Shown here one piece after another: positions 1 to 11,007 of a DNA stretch of 43,167 nucleotides. Origin of the DNA: Phellopilus nigrolimitatus. Taxonomy: Eukaryota > Basidiomycota > Agaricomycetes > Hymenochaetales > Hymenochaetaceae. Position 1 is the first letter of the stretch, and each line of letters starts with the position of its first letter. The position numbers were made by a program, and so were the translations under genes. The notes below the pieces were generated by a model. It ran no database searches. It saw only the letters and a list, made by a program, of their open reading frames with translations, and was not told where the DNA came from. The DNA is taken from contig JAJOHG010000221.1 in assembly GCA_021029095.1 (NCBI GenBank), forward strand, positions 1 through 43,167. Direction: 5' to 3'.

Positions 1-1813
1 GTACAAGAACGAGAGCGCAGCACATAGCGCTAGGAGGACCAAGCCGCCGAAGCAACGATGAGAAGACAAATTTCGGCAAGCACCAATATCTGACTTCACG
101 ATCTAAATCAGCCGACTCTAAGAATGTGTCGGTGTATATGGCCGAGCATGCTAACGCTCTCGCGCTTACAATCGACGAGATTTCGATCATGAAAAGACGC
201 CTGTCTACGAACGAAACGCGTACTTATGCCGCGCTGCTCAAGTCATGTAAGTACTGTGAGACCTCAAGAGATCAGCACGACTTAACATACGTATGAGAAT
301 ACGGGAAATCGACTTTCCCAGATTACTGCGATATAGCTTGAAGACAGAAATGAGTCTCAAGTTGACGAGCCATTGTGCGTACCTTGGACTCATGCCGGCA
401 ATCAAAAAATTTCCACGTGGCGGTGTGAGCACTATTTTTGCATAACATGTCAAAGCGCCATGGCAACTTCGATGAAGATCTGACTCGTTTGAGAAGAACG
501 TCAGATACCAGATAGACGCTCGTTAACACCACGGAGGGTCTAGAAAACACTGATAGATGTTTCTTGTTTGTACACCGTAAGAATGCCTGAACACCGCGTC
601 AAACCTGACCTATGTGAGACTCATCAAAGTCCAGGAATATCACAGGAGGAACGGATTTATACACATATTGAGCAAGCATTTGGGATAAATCCGCATAATA
701 AGATCCTTTGACTGCCCGGGTGTATCTATGTAATCACTTATTAGGCGCCCACGGGTGTACTTCCGCTCCAGGCGGAAGAGCGAGGATAGACGAGGAACTT
801 GAATCCTACTTTTGCTTTCATCAGCTGTCGTCGGAATACGGAGACGGACCTTCCAGCAAATTTCTCAGCAATTTAGTACCAAGGCATAGTGTGAACACAG
901 CTTACGAGCAACTGCAGCCAGTAGAGGCTGCGATTACGATCAGAGCTTAAGATGAAGAACGAATCCTGAGCTGTGAGCTTATCGGAGTAAATAGAGCTCC
1001 GTAATGCCCGATTTGATGTACACGTAGCTCGTAATGTTGACATATTGGCACAGCATGGATGACCTCGTTTAAGTTTCAACCATCAAAACTTGATGGCAAG
1101 TATAACTCAGGCACGGAGTGGTTGTTTCAGGCAAAGGTTTGAATCTGAAGAGCAGAAGTTGGAAGGCCATTTCAATGGGTACAGCATCTACATGTCGCCA
1201 CGTTCGAGTCATTCCGCGAGATTTACGAAAAGAACTTGATGAGATATGATGTGGAAAAGGGAGTCACGAATGAACTTACGAGAAGATCTGTTTCGCAGAT
1301 GCCTATTTTTGCTGCGCAGCTGAACAATCGGGCGTCTGACGGCCGATGGCCAACGTATTTGCAGTGGAGCTCAGTATTCTCAACTGGGAGCGCGAACCGT
1401 ATACGTACTCAGCATTTCGCCGAACGGCCACGCGTTTCAATTTGTTGCATAATTTCACAACCGAATTGACATACTCAGTCGATCGAGTCCCTATCTTCTC
1501 TCCGTATAATTGGACACGACCTCCGGTGTTTGGAACGAGAAGAGAAAGCTCGTTCACACATGTTTGCTTCCAAATCAAATATTGGGCCACGTTTCATGGA
1601 CAAGTGTTATCGGCGTGCAGTTAGCAAGATAGAGCGGCAACATATAATCGCGATAACATAACGAGATCAATAGAGTGGATGTCTAAACTCCGGCGTTGGA
1701 CGTGACAGAGTAGAGCCTGAGATACGTTGAATCTTGTGACACATTGAAAATTAACTTCTCTAATAAGGAATCTCAGATAAGAAAGGTGACGACATACGTT
1801 CTCAGTGTAATTG
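1..1813. other. unresolved region with broken coding fragments
   Basis: No complete gene could be built. On the plus strand an open frame runs from base 3 to about 245 and stops at a good donor (GTAAGT at 246), so it may be a 3' part of an exon. A second open frame at 337-483 contains C-E-H-Y-F-C-I-T-C, which fits the C3-x-H4-x2-C5-x2-C6 core of a RING finger, but the partner cysteine pairs are not visible. Further short open stretches (about 588-706, 720-950, 1220-1470, 1346-1624) lie in different frames without obvious introns. The pattern suits a decayed multi-exon gene or several relics. No family is assigned. Confidence 0.3.
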
Positions 1814-3018
1814 TCAAGCAATGATCGCGCCAGACACATCAGAGAACCAGGCGTACTGATCCTTCCGTGCAGCCCAATCCCCGCTATGACCTGAGCACAG
1901 ACCATTAACAAGTTGAAGAAGAAAGGCTGTTACACGAACCACCAAAGAACGTCTGGAAATGCATGCCCCGTATGCGCGTTTCGTCCATTGTCCGAATGAT
2001 CAACCCAGTGGCTAGGATGACAGTGTCGCCATTGACGCGAAGTTCGATCTCACCTATAGAGTGACAGACGATATCAGAAGTGCCTTGCGAAAGATAGCAA
2101 TCAAAACCGCAGACGGACCATTCGCGACACCTACGTCGTTCAGCTTGACGCGCTCGGTAACCGTAGTCCAAACGCCTGGCTTAAACACGAAAGCCCCGCG
2201 ACCAACAGAAAAGCCATAGTCCGGGTTTCGGATCGACCTCGGAGGGACAGAGAGGAGGCGTGATGAGTTTTCGCCGATGAGAGGTAAGTACGCATAGAGT
2301 TCGCCTGCACCATTTGCTCTAATGGTTGCAGATAGTCGTGAGTTCTATTGGATAAGAAGACTTCAGTATAGACAAGCAGAATTTACCTCCACATAAGCCG
2401 CAAATTAAAGCAAGTATCGCGGTCTTCCTTCTGACCACCTGTGCACTTGTACGCACTCGACCCAAAGCCGCCGACTGTTCGGGCTCAGTGTAATGTTTAT
2501 ATCATTAGGGCCATAAGTCACTCACAGGCACCGGGAAGCTTCCCACCCTTGACCCATTCCCACTGTTCCTCGAACAAGACAGAATACCCGAAAAGCACTT
2601 CCTTCGCATCATGCAGCGCGTCCTTGAAGTCCTTCGGCCCACACATATAAAACCCAAAACCGCCAGTGATCTCGCTTCCTGGGTTGATGCTTCCGTTCGG
2701 GAAAAACGCCTGCCAAGCCTTCTGTGATTCAGCAGAATGGACATTCGGCGCTAGGACGATGTCGTGGGACGGCGTTCGCGAGTCAACGCGATGTACATCA
2801 AGCGCCTTGTCTGCCAGTTCTACATGAGTGACAGAAGGTAGGTCCACTTGGGCTGATGTAGTCCAAGCTAGTGTGTAGCTGTGTGTTCCTGGAAAAAGCC
2901 ATCCACCCATGGTGTAAGAGACGAGGGAGGCTGGGCGAATGTGCAGAGGTGTCTGAGACGGAGAACCGAAAGGATGTGGGAGGAGTTGTAATAGAATAGC
3001 TAACGCCTTCATTTCCAA
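1814..3018 (-). CDS. secreted polysaccharide lyase family 14-like protein
   Basis: Five exons (2526-3018, 2387-2474, 2119-2318, 1934-2053, 1814-1890) join in frame to 325 codons plus stop; all four introns are GT-AG. The C-terminal two thirds match my knowledge of fungal PL14 proteins: GGFGFYMCGPKDF, WVKGGKLPG, then after splicing a cysteine-bearing CTGGQKEDRDTCFNLRLMWR segment, ELYAYLPL, DYGFSVGRGAF, TERVKLNDVG, GMHFQTFFGGS and a C-terminal DQYAWFSDVSGAI. PL14 members cleave uronic-acid polymers such as alginate or glucuronan by beta-elimination; the substrate here is unknown. The N-terminus starts MEMKALAILLQLL, a weak signal-peptide candidate, and residues 20-90 are less typical, so the start is the least certain part. 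A TATA-like box lies about 210 bp upstream. The gene appears intact. Confidence 0.8.
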
Positions 3019-3836
3019 CTCGAACTAGCCAACAGGAATGTAGTATAGGATGTGCCTTCAATCGAAAGTCCTTTCGTTGTTCGGCTTCGACCTCATTGCA
3101 GCATTGAGTTCGTCGTCGTCGACATTGGCAACGCTTCGAAGGCGATCAGATCAGATTTAGAAATATGTGGCTGTGCTGCTCATTTAGCACCGTTCGACGT
3201 ATGTGCTGTATTTTGAATCCTGACCGTATTTATAGCTCGAGCCCATTGTACCTTCTTATTTCTCCGAAACTAGCTTAACCTCTCAGTTAGTTGCTGGTTC
3301 TGCAGATATCCGAATCATTGCTTTTCAACAGGTCAAGCTTAGACGAGCTGACCTATACGTCAATTATGTGCCGCAGATCAGCAAAAGCATAATGTGCTCC
3401 CTGCCACTACAAGGTATTCGTGCTTATGTACGCCATGATACTAATAGTGAGATGTCTTTGACATTTTCAATATTACCGGTGCATTAGTCTTTGACATTCA
3501 GAGTCCGATGTTATTGATTAAGTGAATCCCCCGAGATAGACTTCGTCACTTCGGTGCATTATTTCCGGCCCTAGCATATCGATTATCTCTACAGTTTTTC
3601 TGTCCCTTTCTTTTTTGTAGACTTATTATCTCTCAAGTCTCATTTAATTTTCGTCTCGCCGATCCTTTTTGCTAATTAAGCACAAAATAAAAGATAATTT
3701 GTCCGGAACTCTCAATTTTAAGTCTGATTCGGAGTTTTTTGAGCGATCACTGCTAGAAACGTACATGCTCTACTAATATTCTCATCATCCTGGCCCGACT
3801 ATCCCTATTCCGCCTTCGTCATATTTTCCCCTCAGT
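3019..3836. other. AT-rich intergenic region
   Basis: Apart from the TATA-like box near 3230, I see no gene here. The DNA is AT-rich with pyrimidine tracts (for example around 3595-3620) and all frames are broken. Confidence 0.6.
3227..3234 (-). promoter_or_regulatory. TATA-like box upstream of the PL14-like gene
   Basis: On the minus strand this reads TATAAATA, 209 bp before the proposed ATG at 3018. The distance is long for a TATA box unless there is a long 5' leader, so support is modest. Confidence 0.3.
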
Positions 3837-4308
3837 TCAAGCGTTGCGTCTTCTGTGTGCGTCTTTCATTTCCTCGTAGAACACTTCAAGCTTTTTCAAA
3901 AGGTCTTTAAGTGATTTCTCTTCAGTCTGACCTTTTCCCACGGGTTTTGCGACATTCTTGAGCCACTTGCCTGACTTAGCTTTTTCGCCTAAATAAAGTG
4001 AAATAGATAGTGAAAGTACCCGCAATCAAGTGTGTCAGAAATACGGTATTTTTGCAAGCCAGTGTCGGATTACTTGTCACGAAGCATAAGATACACACCG
4101 ATTTTTGCGTATGATGTTCCATCTGTTTTCGAAAGAATGAGTTCGAAATCAAGGTACATTCTCCTGCCTTTGTCTGTTGCACAGAAGATAAAGAAATGGC
4201 GAGTTAATCGTCCAGCTCAGTTTCAATTTCACTTTTCAAAAGCATCAACATATGCCTACCATAAATCTGCTTCCTCAAGTCTTCTTCTCTACTGGTATGA
4301 TCACCCAT
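3837..4308 (-). CDS. small three-exon hypothetical protein, about 100 aa
   Basis: Three exons (4233-4308, 4099-4173, 3837-3988) give 303 nt, 100 residues plus stop. The introns are GTGAAA..CAACAG (59 bp) and GTGTGT..TTTAG (110 bp). The product is lysine-rich and probably mostly helical: it starts MGDHTSREEDLRKQ, has an LDFELILSKTDG segment in the middle and ends EVFYEEMKDAHRRRNA. No signal peptide or membrane segment is seen, and I do not recognise a family. If the first intron were not removed the frame would stop after about 34 codons. The frame-preserving introns are the main support; the protein is short, so the model could be fortuitous. Confidence 0.4.
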
Positions 4309-4439
4309 CTTGTTCTTATTTAGATAAATTGAGTTTTGAAGTCAGAGAATGTGTCTTTGTCTTTACTTGCTGAGACGAATCTGAAGGGTAGTTTTTCTGA
4401 GCATCTGTGACACCAGAGAAGCAAGCATTATATACCACA

Positions 4440-5372
4440 TTTTGTTCACCTAACTACATAGAGATGTATCTCCATTGCTGTGAATAATAACCCCAAAACT
4501 TGCTTTGCTATGACCTTTGCACGAAAGTCCGGATATCAGTCCATAAGGAGTATTTACACATGCTGGAAGTATTGACTGTATTGCAGATACCACAGTTACC
4601 TCGCAACACATCGGTTCTCCCCTTCGGTCAAAGGAAGAGGAGCACCCATTATTTAGGTTAGATGATCTCTGTTGCTGTGCAAAGCACTCATAACACTTGC
4701 TTTGCTACGACTTGCTTTGCTTTGACCTTTGTATAAGACTTTCGGCTATCGGTCCATAAATGCCATATGTATGCGTTGAAGCTGTTGTCTGTATTGCATA
4801 CAGCTGCAAATGTCCCTCGCAACACATGGATAATCTTTGCGAAGCTGTTGAAGACCAGTCCCCGTTAAACTTAGCCAACAATTGTCTGGGAAGCTGAATC
4901 ATGACTGGCCATTTGTTTGACGTGCCTTGTTTGGATCTTCTCTGCGCTCAATGGCATGGCGCGGCCGGTCTCGACCTCGATTCTAATCCTGCAACTAATT
5001 CTGCACACATGGTAACGTAGAACCTTGCTTCTGTCAGTTGCGACGGTACACGCATAATCTTGGGTAAATAATCTCAGTTGCTGTGTATGGTAGTCACGAA
5101 AGTTACTTGGCTATGACCTTTGCACGAAGCCTCAGCACATCAGTCAATAAGCAGCAAACATATGTACTGGAAACATCATCTGTATTCCACATAGCTGCAG
5201 CTATCCCACTTACCTCGCAATACATTAGTAACCTTTAACGTTGGGGATGACGGACGCCTAGAATGCTCAGGAAAGCTACCTCTATCATTGTTCATAAGCA
5301 TTTCGACCTCACATATCCTACGGACTCGTGTTATTTTTTATATGCAAATCACATATCGCAGGAACATACTCT
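4440..5372. repeat. three diverged tandem repeat units plus flanking repeat
   Basis: Three related units of about 165 bp are visible near 4455-4615, 4660-4825 and 5065-5228. Each has the order GTTGCTGTG, then TTGCTTTG- or TTGGCTATGACCTTTG-like text, then CACGAA or equivalent, a TCxxTCAxTAA-like stretch, CTGTATT, CAGCTG or similar, and CCTCGCAA(C/T)ACAT. Similarity is clear but decayed. The segments 4822-4908 and 5275-5371 recur joined together at 8551-8731. No coding capacity is apparent, so this looks like an old non-coding mobile or satellite-like element. Confidence 0.6.
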
Positions 5373-6122
5373 TAGACAGGAGAGAGCGTAGCTGAGTGGG
5401 TGCAGTAATAAAATCTGGGCAGAAAGCAATGCTTGTGAGGCTCAGGGTGGTAAGAGAGCCGCAGAAGCGAAGGATTGAGATGATCGAAATCATCGGGTTT
5501 TGCTTATGGAATTTACGATTGGTCCCGTCCAGGAAGGCAGAGGGTACACGGGCAGAAAAGCACCTTGAAACGATCATACTGAATTTGAAGTTAAAGCAAA
5601 AAGATATTCAGCGTACCAAATTAAAGTATTGGGTGCCAACTCATTCTCCTTTCCTGTCGACGTCAACGCACGTTCAGACTCGGACAGCCTTTTGTTGGTC
5701 CCAAGCGTCACTGCTGAAAACAGGTAGGGAAAGTACAGCGTACGCAGACACTTGCTGACTTTCTAGAGGGAGCCGAGAGGATGTGGAAGGAGGTAACTTC
5801 GAGGCGCTGTCGGTATATCCTCACTCAGATTTCGCGCCCTCTGTGTCGACCCAGCTGAGCTAAGGAGAACGAGGCGAAGGCGAAATGGCAAAGGCCGAAA
5901 CTATTTCTCCAGGCGATGCTGAGAAGATCGGTGGCATGTGCACATTCGACATTGAAGACTTGCTGGTTCTAGTTGAGACAGAATTGAGATGTTCTTTTAA
6001 GTTTGAGAATGCGCTTGTTTGGTAACGATGGTTACCTCATTGCGATTGCTTGTCACGTGTTCTTGGAAGTTCGCAAGGACGCTCTGTCTTGTTTTAACTT
6101 TCCGCACGCAACGACCATTAAC
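5373..6122. other. intergenic region before the F-box gene
   Basis: A plus-strand open frame at 5396-5758 (about 120 codons) is basic and resembles no family I know; it is probably chance. The rest is broken in all frames. An in-frame ATG at 6003 lies upstream of the chosen F-box start but adds 40 residues with no domain. Confidence 0.45.
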
Positions 6123-7921
6123 ATGTTCCATAATCGCCCCAGCATACGATCACTTCCGCCAGAGATCGTCGACAAGATTGCAAGGCTCCTGCTTCCTCGG
6201 CCCTCCACAGACATAGGAGGGAGATCGCTCTGCACTTTATCGCAGGCTGATGAGAATGTGTTGGACTTGGTGAACTTTGCGGAAACCTGCAGAGGATTCA
6301 GAGAAATATGTCTTCCGATTATATTCTCAAATATCCGTTTCAGCGGCGACAGAGCCGGAGTGTTCGCCGAGCGGTTGCGAGAAATGAAGATACGGGAGAA
6401 CAATGTTAAACATATGTACGCACTTTCTCTTCTCGTTACTTGCTGCTTTCGATATCTTATGTAGTATTCAGGACCATTGTCATACATGTAAGCTCCTTTG
6501 GAGAGTGGAGTCCTAGCCTCTTGTCTGGCCTGGAGATATTCAAAAACGTAAACACACTAGTCCTCGTGGGAGTCCCTATCTGTCAAGCAACGATGCGCGC
6601 ACTCAAGTTCCTGCATAATCTCAGAACATTATCGATCGATAGTATTCTCTCCCCTATTTTTCCAGCACATGCTATGGCGCGCGATGAAGATTATGAGCTG
6701 ATGCCGCCCCTGCGCACTCTCATCCTGGATGTCGATTGCTTTATACCAGAAGCGTATGCATTCGTCGCCTCACTTCTCAGGTCCATCCACGCAAGCCTCG
6801 AGGAGATAAATATACGATGTGGAGATTCAGATGACGTTGCGCCTGAATGGGGCTTCATCAAGGGGCTAAAATTGGATACAATAATCTTTCCCAGACTCAG
6901 AAACCTTCAGACTAACATCCTCTCTTTCTTTCCTTCATCGCTGTGGACATTCGTGATGGAGCACCGTGATACAATTGAATATATCGAGGTCGAATGCAAC
7001 GAAGCATGCAATCCCATCGCTCTGTGCTGGGTAGAATCCATCTGTGCAGGTGTAACAGATGAGAGGATTCCAGCCATGCCTGACGTCGAAGCAGTCGAGA
7101 AGAGAATGGTGGCGGTCGACCAATTTTCAGCTCGTTTCGAAGACTCTCGGCACTCGCTTTCCGATAACAAGATTCAGGCGCTGATGCTGTCACGTGGAGA
7201 TTGCCATGGGAAGAAAACCAATAAAGTCCTCACGGAACTCAGCATTTCTTTAATACAATACGAGTCGAATCACGACGATTGCAAGATTGAACTGCAATAT
7301 CTTCTGCAGCCGCAATATGGCACGTTTGAGCGGCCTAGTTTCAGAAGCATAAGTACCTTGGCATTTCGCACACTTTACGAGCCGGAGGAATCCTTTTCGG
7401 AGCTCATGGTGTGTATTCAAAATAACCATTCCACAGTACTCCGTACTGACTGCATAATTTTCCTCGTGTACACCGGACTCAATTAGGGCTTGCTTTCGAC
7501 GCTATGTAGTAAACATTTGCCCAACCTGCGCTCGATCGTCATTGACTGGGACACGCAGATGATGTGCTGGGCTCCGGACTCTCCACGCATCGGATGTCCG
7601 AATCCGGGGCCTACGTTGGACGATAATACGGGATGGGATCAGTGGGAGAAGCACAATTATTGCGCAGCAAAAGACATCATCTCTGCGTTCATGGAGGCGT
7701 GCCCGAACGTCGAGCGGGTCGAGTGGCAACTCGCGCGCTTCGATTACTCGGATACGGAGACGAAGCACCACTCCTGGGTGTGGGTGCGGGATGCAATTTG
7801 CGATCTATCCGCGCCAGCGTGTACAATCGAGCGCGAAAGGGGCGAGACGCGACCGCGCGTATCTGTTGTAGGAACACTGAGCGTTATAAAAGCACTAGAG
7901 ACCTTTCCCTACACAGAGTAG
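6123..7921 (+). CDS. F-box protein with C-terminal leucine-rich-like region
   Basis: Three exons (6123-6415, 6472-7435, 7487-7921) join in frame to 563 codons plus stop; the introns are 56 and 51 bp, GT-AG. The F-box starts almost at the N-terminus: SLPPEIVDKIARLLLPRP followed by DLVNFAETCRGFREICLPIIF. This layout is typical of the large basidiomycete F-box family, in which the F-box binds Skp1 and the remainder recruits targets to an SCF ubiquitin ligase. The remainder has loosely repeated hydrophobic stretches such as FKNVNTLVLVGVP, LHNLRTLSIDS and PLRTLILDVDC, as in irregular leucine-rich repeats. I chose the ATG at 6123 because the F-box follows directly. The target is unknown. The frame is intact. 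Confidence 0.8.
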
Positions 7922-8295
7922 AGACGAACTGGACTAGGAGGGCAGATTCTGCCTATGTCAAAGAAATTCGCGGCAAATTATAAGTTGGAAGGGATCGAGG
8001 AGGGGGTGGGGGAGGTACGGTTGCAAGGAGACTTTCAGAACATTTTCTTCCGAACATGTATTTTCGTACGAGCTTGAACTTTGTGAAACTTGAGATAGCC
8101 GGAGAAATACTTTCACGGCCTTACGATACGTAAGCGATGGGTTCCGAGCGCGGCTATTCCGGCGCCGGCGCCCGAGCGCTCATGAGCGCCCAGCGCGGGC
8201 GTGTCTTCTTCCAATTCACACCACGTCGTCTTGTCGACGTCTGGCCCGACAACGGACCACGAACGGCCAAGGCATAGACGTGGACAGCGAGTGCG
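7922..8295. other. intergenic region, no gene seen
   Basis: The first part is broken in all frames. From about 8150 the DNA turns GC-rich and leads into the fragment starting at 8296; it probably holds that gene's former promoter and 5' leader. Confidence 0.5.
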
Positions 8296-8550
8296 ATGTC
8301 CAGCCTCCGCTGTTCGACTGCCATGCTGCGCTTCCCGCGCCGCTACCCGCTCATTTTCCTCGTCCTCCTCATCCCGCTCGCCCTCCTCCTCTACGCCAAT
8401 TTCTGCCAGCTCAACGCCTGGGCGACCAACCTCATTGTGCCCATGACCCCCATCTTCGAACAGCCCGCGCTGCCCCCGCCCCTTCCAGCTACCAATGGCA
8501 GCAGCGAGCCCGACAAGATCCTGCTCGTCTCCGCGTTCTTCCCCCTCGCA
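8296..8550 (+). pseudogene. truncated 5' end of an HtrL/YibB-like membrane-anchored protein gene
   Basis: The open frame gives a short arginine-containing N-terminus (LRFPRRYP), one membrane anchor of about 20 hydrophobic residues (LIFLVLLIPLALLLYANF), a proline-rich stem, and then DKILLVSAFFPLA. That last motif opens the conserved domain of a fungal family resembling bacterial HtrL/YibB, where it is normally followed by a lysine/serine/histidine-rich stretch. Here the frame instead runs directly into the repeat at 8551-8731 and stops at about 8562. No continuation was found beyond the repeat. The layout is that of a type II membrane protein whose lumenal domain is lost. The family assignment is from memory of the motif and is tentative. 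Confidence 0.5.
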
Positions 8551-8731
8551 TCACATGGATAATCTTTGCGAGGCTGTTGACGACCAGTCCCCATTAAGCT
8601 TAGCCAAGAATCGTCCGGGAAGCTGAATCGCGAGTGGCTACCTCTATCATTGTTCATAAGCATTTCGACCTCACATATCCTACGGACTCGTGCATTTTTT
8701 AATATGCAAATCGCAGTAACATACCCTTAGC
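8551..8731. repeat. shortened copy of the 4.8-5.4 kb repeat
   Basis: Bases 8551-8638 match 4822-4908 and 8637-8731 match 5275-5371, with scattered substitutions. The 366 bp in between (4909-5274), which contain the third tandem unit, are absent here. It sits exactly where the preceding gene fragment stops. Both copies carry CCTCGCA just before the shared text. Confidence 0.65.
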
Positions 8732-9724
8732 TTTCGATAATTTGTGGGTATAAAGAATAATCAGTCGTGCACAAACTATCAATAGATTCCCAGAGACTCC
8801 CATCAATTGTTATTCGGATCTATATTTTGATCACTGAGTAGCTAAACGCGTGACAATAACTACAGGAAAATGTTTCCTAAGGACAGTCGGGAAAACAAAA
8901 TACTCTGAACTATGGCGAGCTAACAGTAGAGCTAATGAGCGCGGCTTAAAAGGAACGGATCTGTCTACTCGGTTTTAACTCCACTCCAGTCAGGCCGATT
9001 ACGCCTGCTGTCGGGAATTCCGACATCTTTGAAAGTTCAATCTGTTTTCGATATCGGAGAAGACGTGCCTGAGAGATGGCAGAGAGGCTCAACATCAAAA
9101 AGCCATCATATATATTGCCAATAATATAATAATGGGTTATATCTGTGCTCAACTTAGACGCCGTCGGTGCGGTTTGAGCCCCTTAAAATATTCATCCTTT
9201 CAGGTACACGTACAGATACAACCTCCTAGTACTTGAGGTTCTCCAGGTGTCCGCTTTGCAAGTACCGTCAAGTAAGAAATATTATCCTACCAAGCTACAT
9301 TTTCTCTCTTTAGGAGCGATTGCAAACTAGTAGCAAAATAATCAGTCAGTTGAGGCCCTATCTTTGTGCTCCTCTTCTCGTTTCTCGTATTATCGATACT
9401 ACGGACCTGCTATTCAGCAATGCAATTTGCTTTGCACGCTTCTTTGCGTTATGAACCTTTGCGACAGCTACCGGAATCACGTACGAGCTTCTGCATACAT
9501 GGGTCATATAATTGCACTGGCGATACCAAGAAGTCGCAACTCGCACAATTCCTGTAGGAAGAGACCACCTACGTGAGACGCAAACCTCTCTCTGCTTCTC
9601 GGAAAGCTCGACCTACGGCTCTGCGCTCCAGACAGATCCTGACCTCAAGCAAATCTGAGCAAACAGGCTTACGAGGAGCAAACTTCAATAACATTCAGGT
9701 TCACGCACACCTAGAGCAAATCAT
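8732..9724. other. AT-rich intergenic region
   Basis: Frames are short and overlapping on both strands (for example 8946-9152 minus and 9358-9576 on both strands), with no recognisable domain or splice-consistent model. It ends at the start codon of the secreted-type gene. Confidence 0.55.
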
Positions 9725-10448
9725 ATGGGCGCATTGCTATACTTCTTCGTCCTCGTTTTCGTGTCGCTGACTGGGCGTGCAGCCGCCTCGTCACACGTCT
9801 CTCGCCCACGGCGGCTTTCCCGCCCGGCTGAGAATGCCAGTCAATTTGATGAGAAGGAGGAGATAGAGGAGCAGCGCGCTCGCGCATTCGAGCTAGAGAG
9901 CGACGATTATCTTAGTCTGCCAATGTTCCGCGTGCGCCGGTCACTTTTCGTTCCTGAGGCTAAAGCAGTCGGCGTCAATGAACCGGACCCGCCTGTAAAA
10001 GGCGCCACAAGCAGGAATGGACGGATGAAGCTGACATTGGTTATTCCGGGTGACGAAGTATGTAATTCACAAATATTCAAGGAAAGCATTTCGCTTACCA
10101 ACCCTTTATTGGGATTAGAATTTTAAAAAGCGTCCAAACGCCGTCACATTCCGCCACCCATTCTATCTAGAGCCCTCTATGCAGTCTCGAGCATCGCATG
10201 CCGCCACATCTCCTCATAGCCTCGCCCCGACGAAACTCAACCCGTCCCCTCTGACAAGCACAAGCAGAACGAGGCTGATAAAACCCAGGGAGATGGCGAA
10301 GTCGCTGGGCGCGAGTGGTATAAGAGCGCCTTTTTCTGGTAGCGTGGCTGGTATGCACATGCGTGGGCGAGCCGCTGGGGTGCGTGTGAGCATCGAGAAG
10401 GTTGAGAGCCAGTGGCGCGCGGGGGTTGGGATGGTTGGTTACCCCTGA
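9725..10448 (+). CDS. secreted-type protein of unknown function
   Basis: Two exons (9725-10057, 10119-10448) separated by a 61-bp GTATGT..TTAG intron, phase 0, give 220 residues. The N-terminus is a clear signal peptide: MGALLYFFVLVFVSLTGRAAA with an expected cut after the alanines. The mature part is rich in Arg, Ser and Glu, with an acidic EKEEIEEQRARAFELE stretch and several RR/KR pairs that could be processing sites. The second exon is basic and Ser/Thr-rich, ending WRAGVGMVGYP. I do not recognise the family. If the intron were retained, the frame would end at 10126 after 133 residues. It could be a small effector-like or wall-associated protein, but that is guesswork. Confidence 0.5.
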
Positions 10449-11007
10449 TGTGCACTTTGCGAACAAGCACTTGTTAGCTTGTGGGTGGTAAGTATAGAAG
10501 GGGGTAGCTAACTATGCGCGTTGAAATTTCGGTGCAAAGGGACATTTGTGTTAACGCGCATACATTATTGTAATATTTGAGGGACACATTGGACCATCAC
10601 AGACGCTAACATTATTCGGGTTTCTACATACTTTGCGAGCAATTTTCTTCTTTTCATACCTCTTTTTTTTTGTAAGATATTTCCTACTTTTCTTAAAGTA
10701 TTAGAGGACTATGTACATACATAGCATTTATATAGACAGCTCGTGACATTGTAATGGACGCATTTTCGTTATATCAATTATATTTGTGAAGCTGGTGGCT
10801 CAAATAAATATATATACATCTTACAATGTTTGATTTTGGCCAATAAATGATACATAGGCGCCCTAGAACACGCAAAATACTGCGCCTTTGACGTCTGTCA
10901 TTACATTTCTTTTTCCACGCATCAATTATACAAAATCTACTGGCGTAAATGTCTCTCGCCTTCTAGGGATATTTGCGCACGCATTTTCATTCTCCCGTTC
11001 CCTTATG
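10449..11007. other. AT-rich intergenic region
   Basis: Contains A/T runs and AATAAA-like signals (for example AAATAAATATATATA near 10802 and CAATAAATGA near 10841) that could serve as polyadenylation signals for the gene ending at 10448. No gene is seen. Confidence 0.5.
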
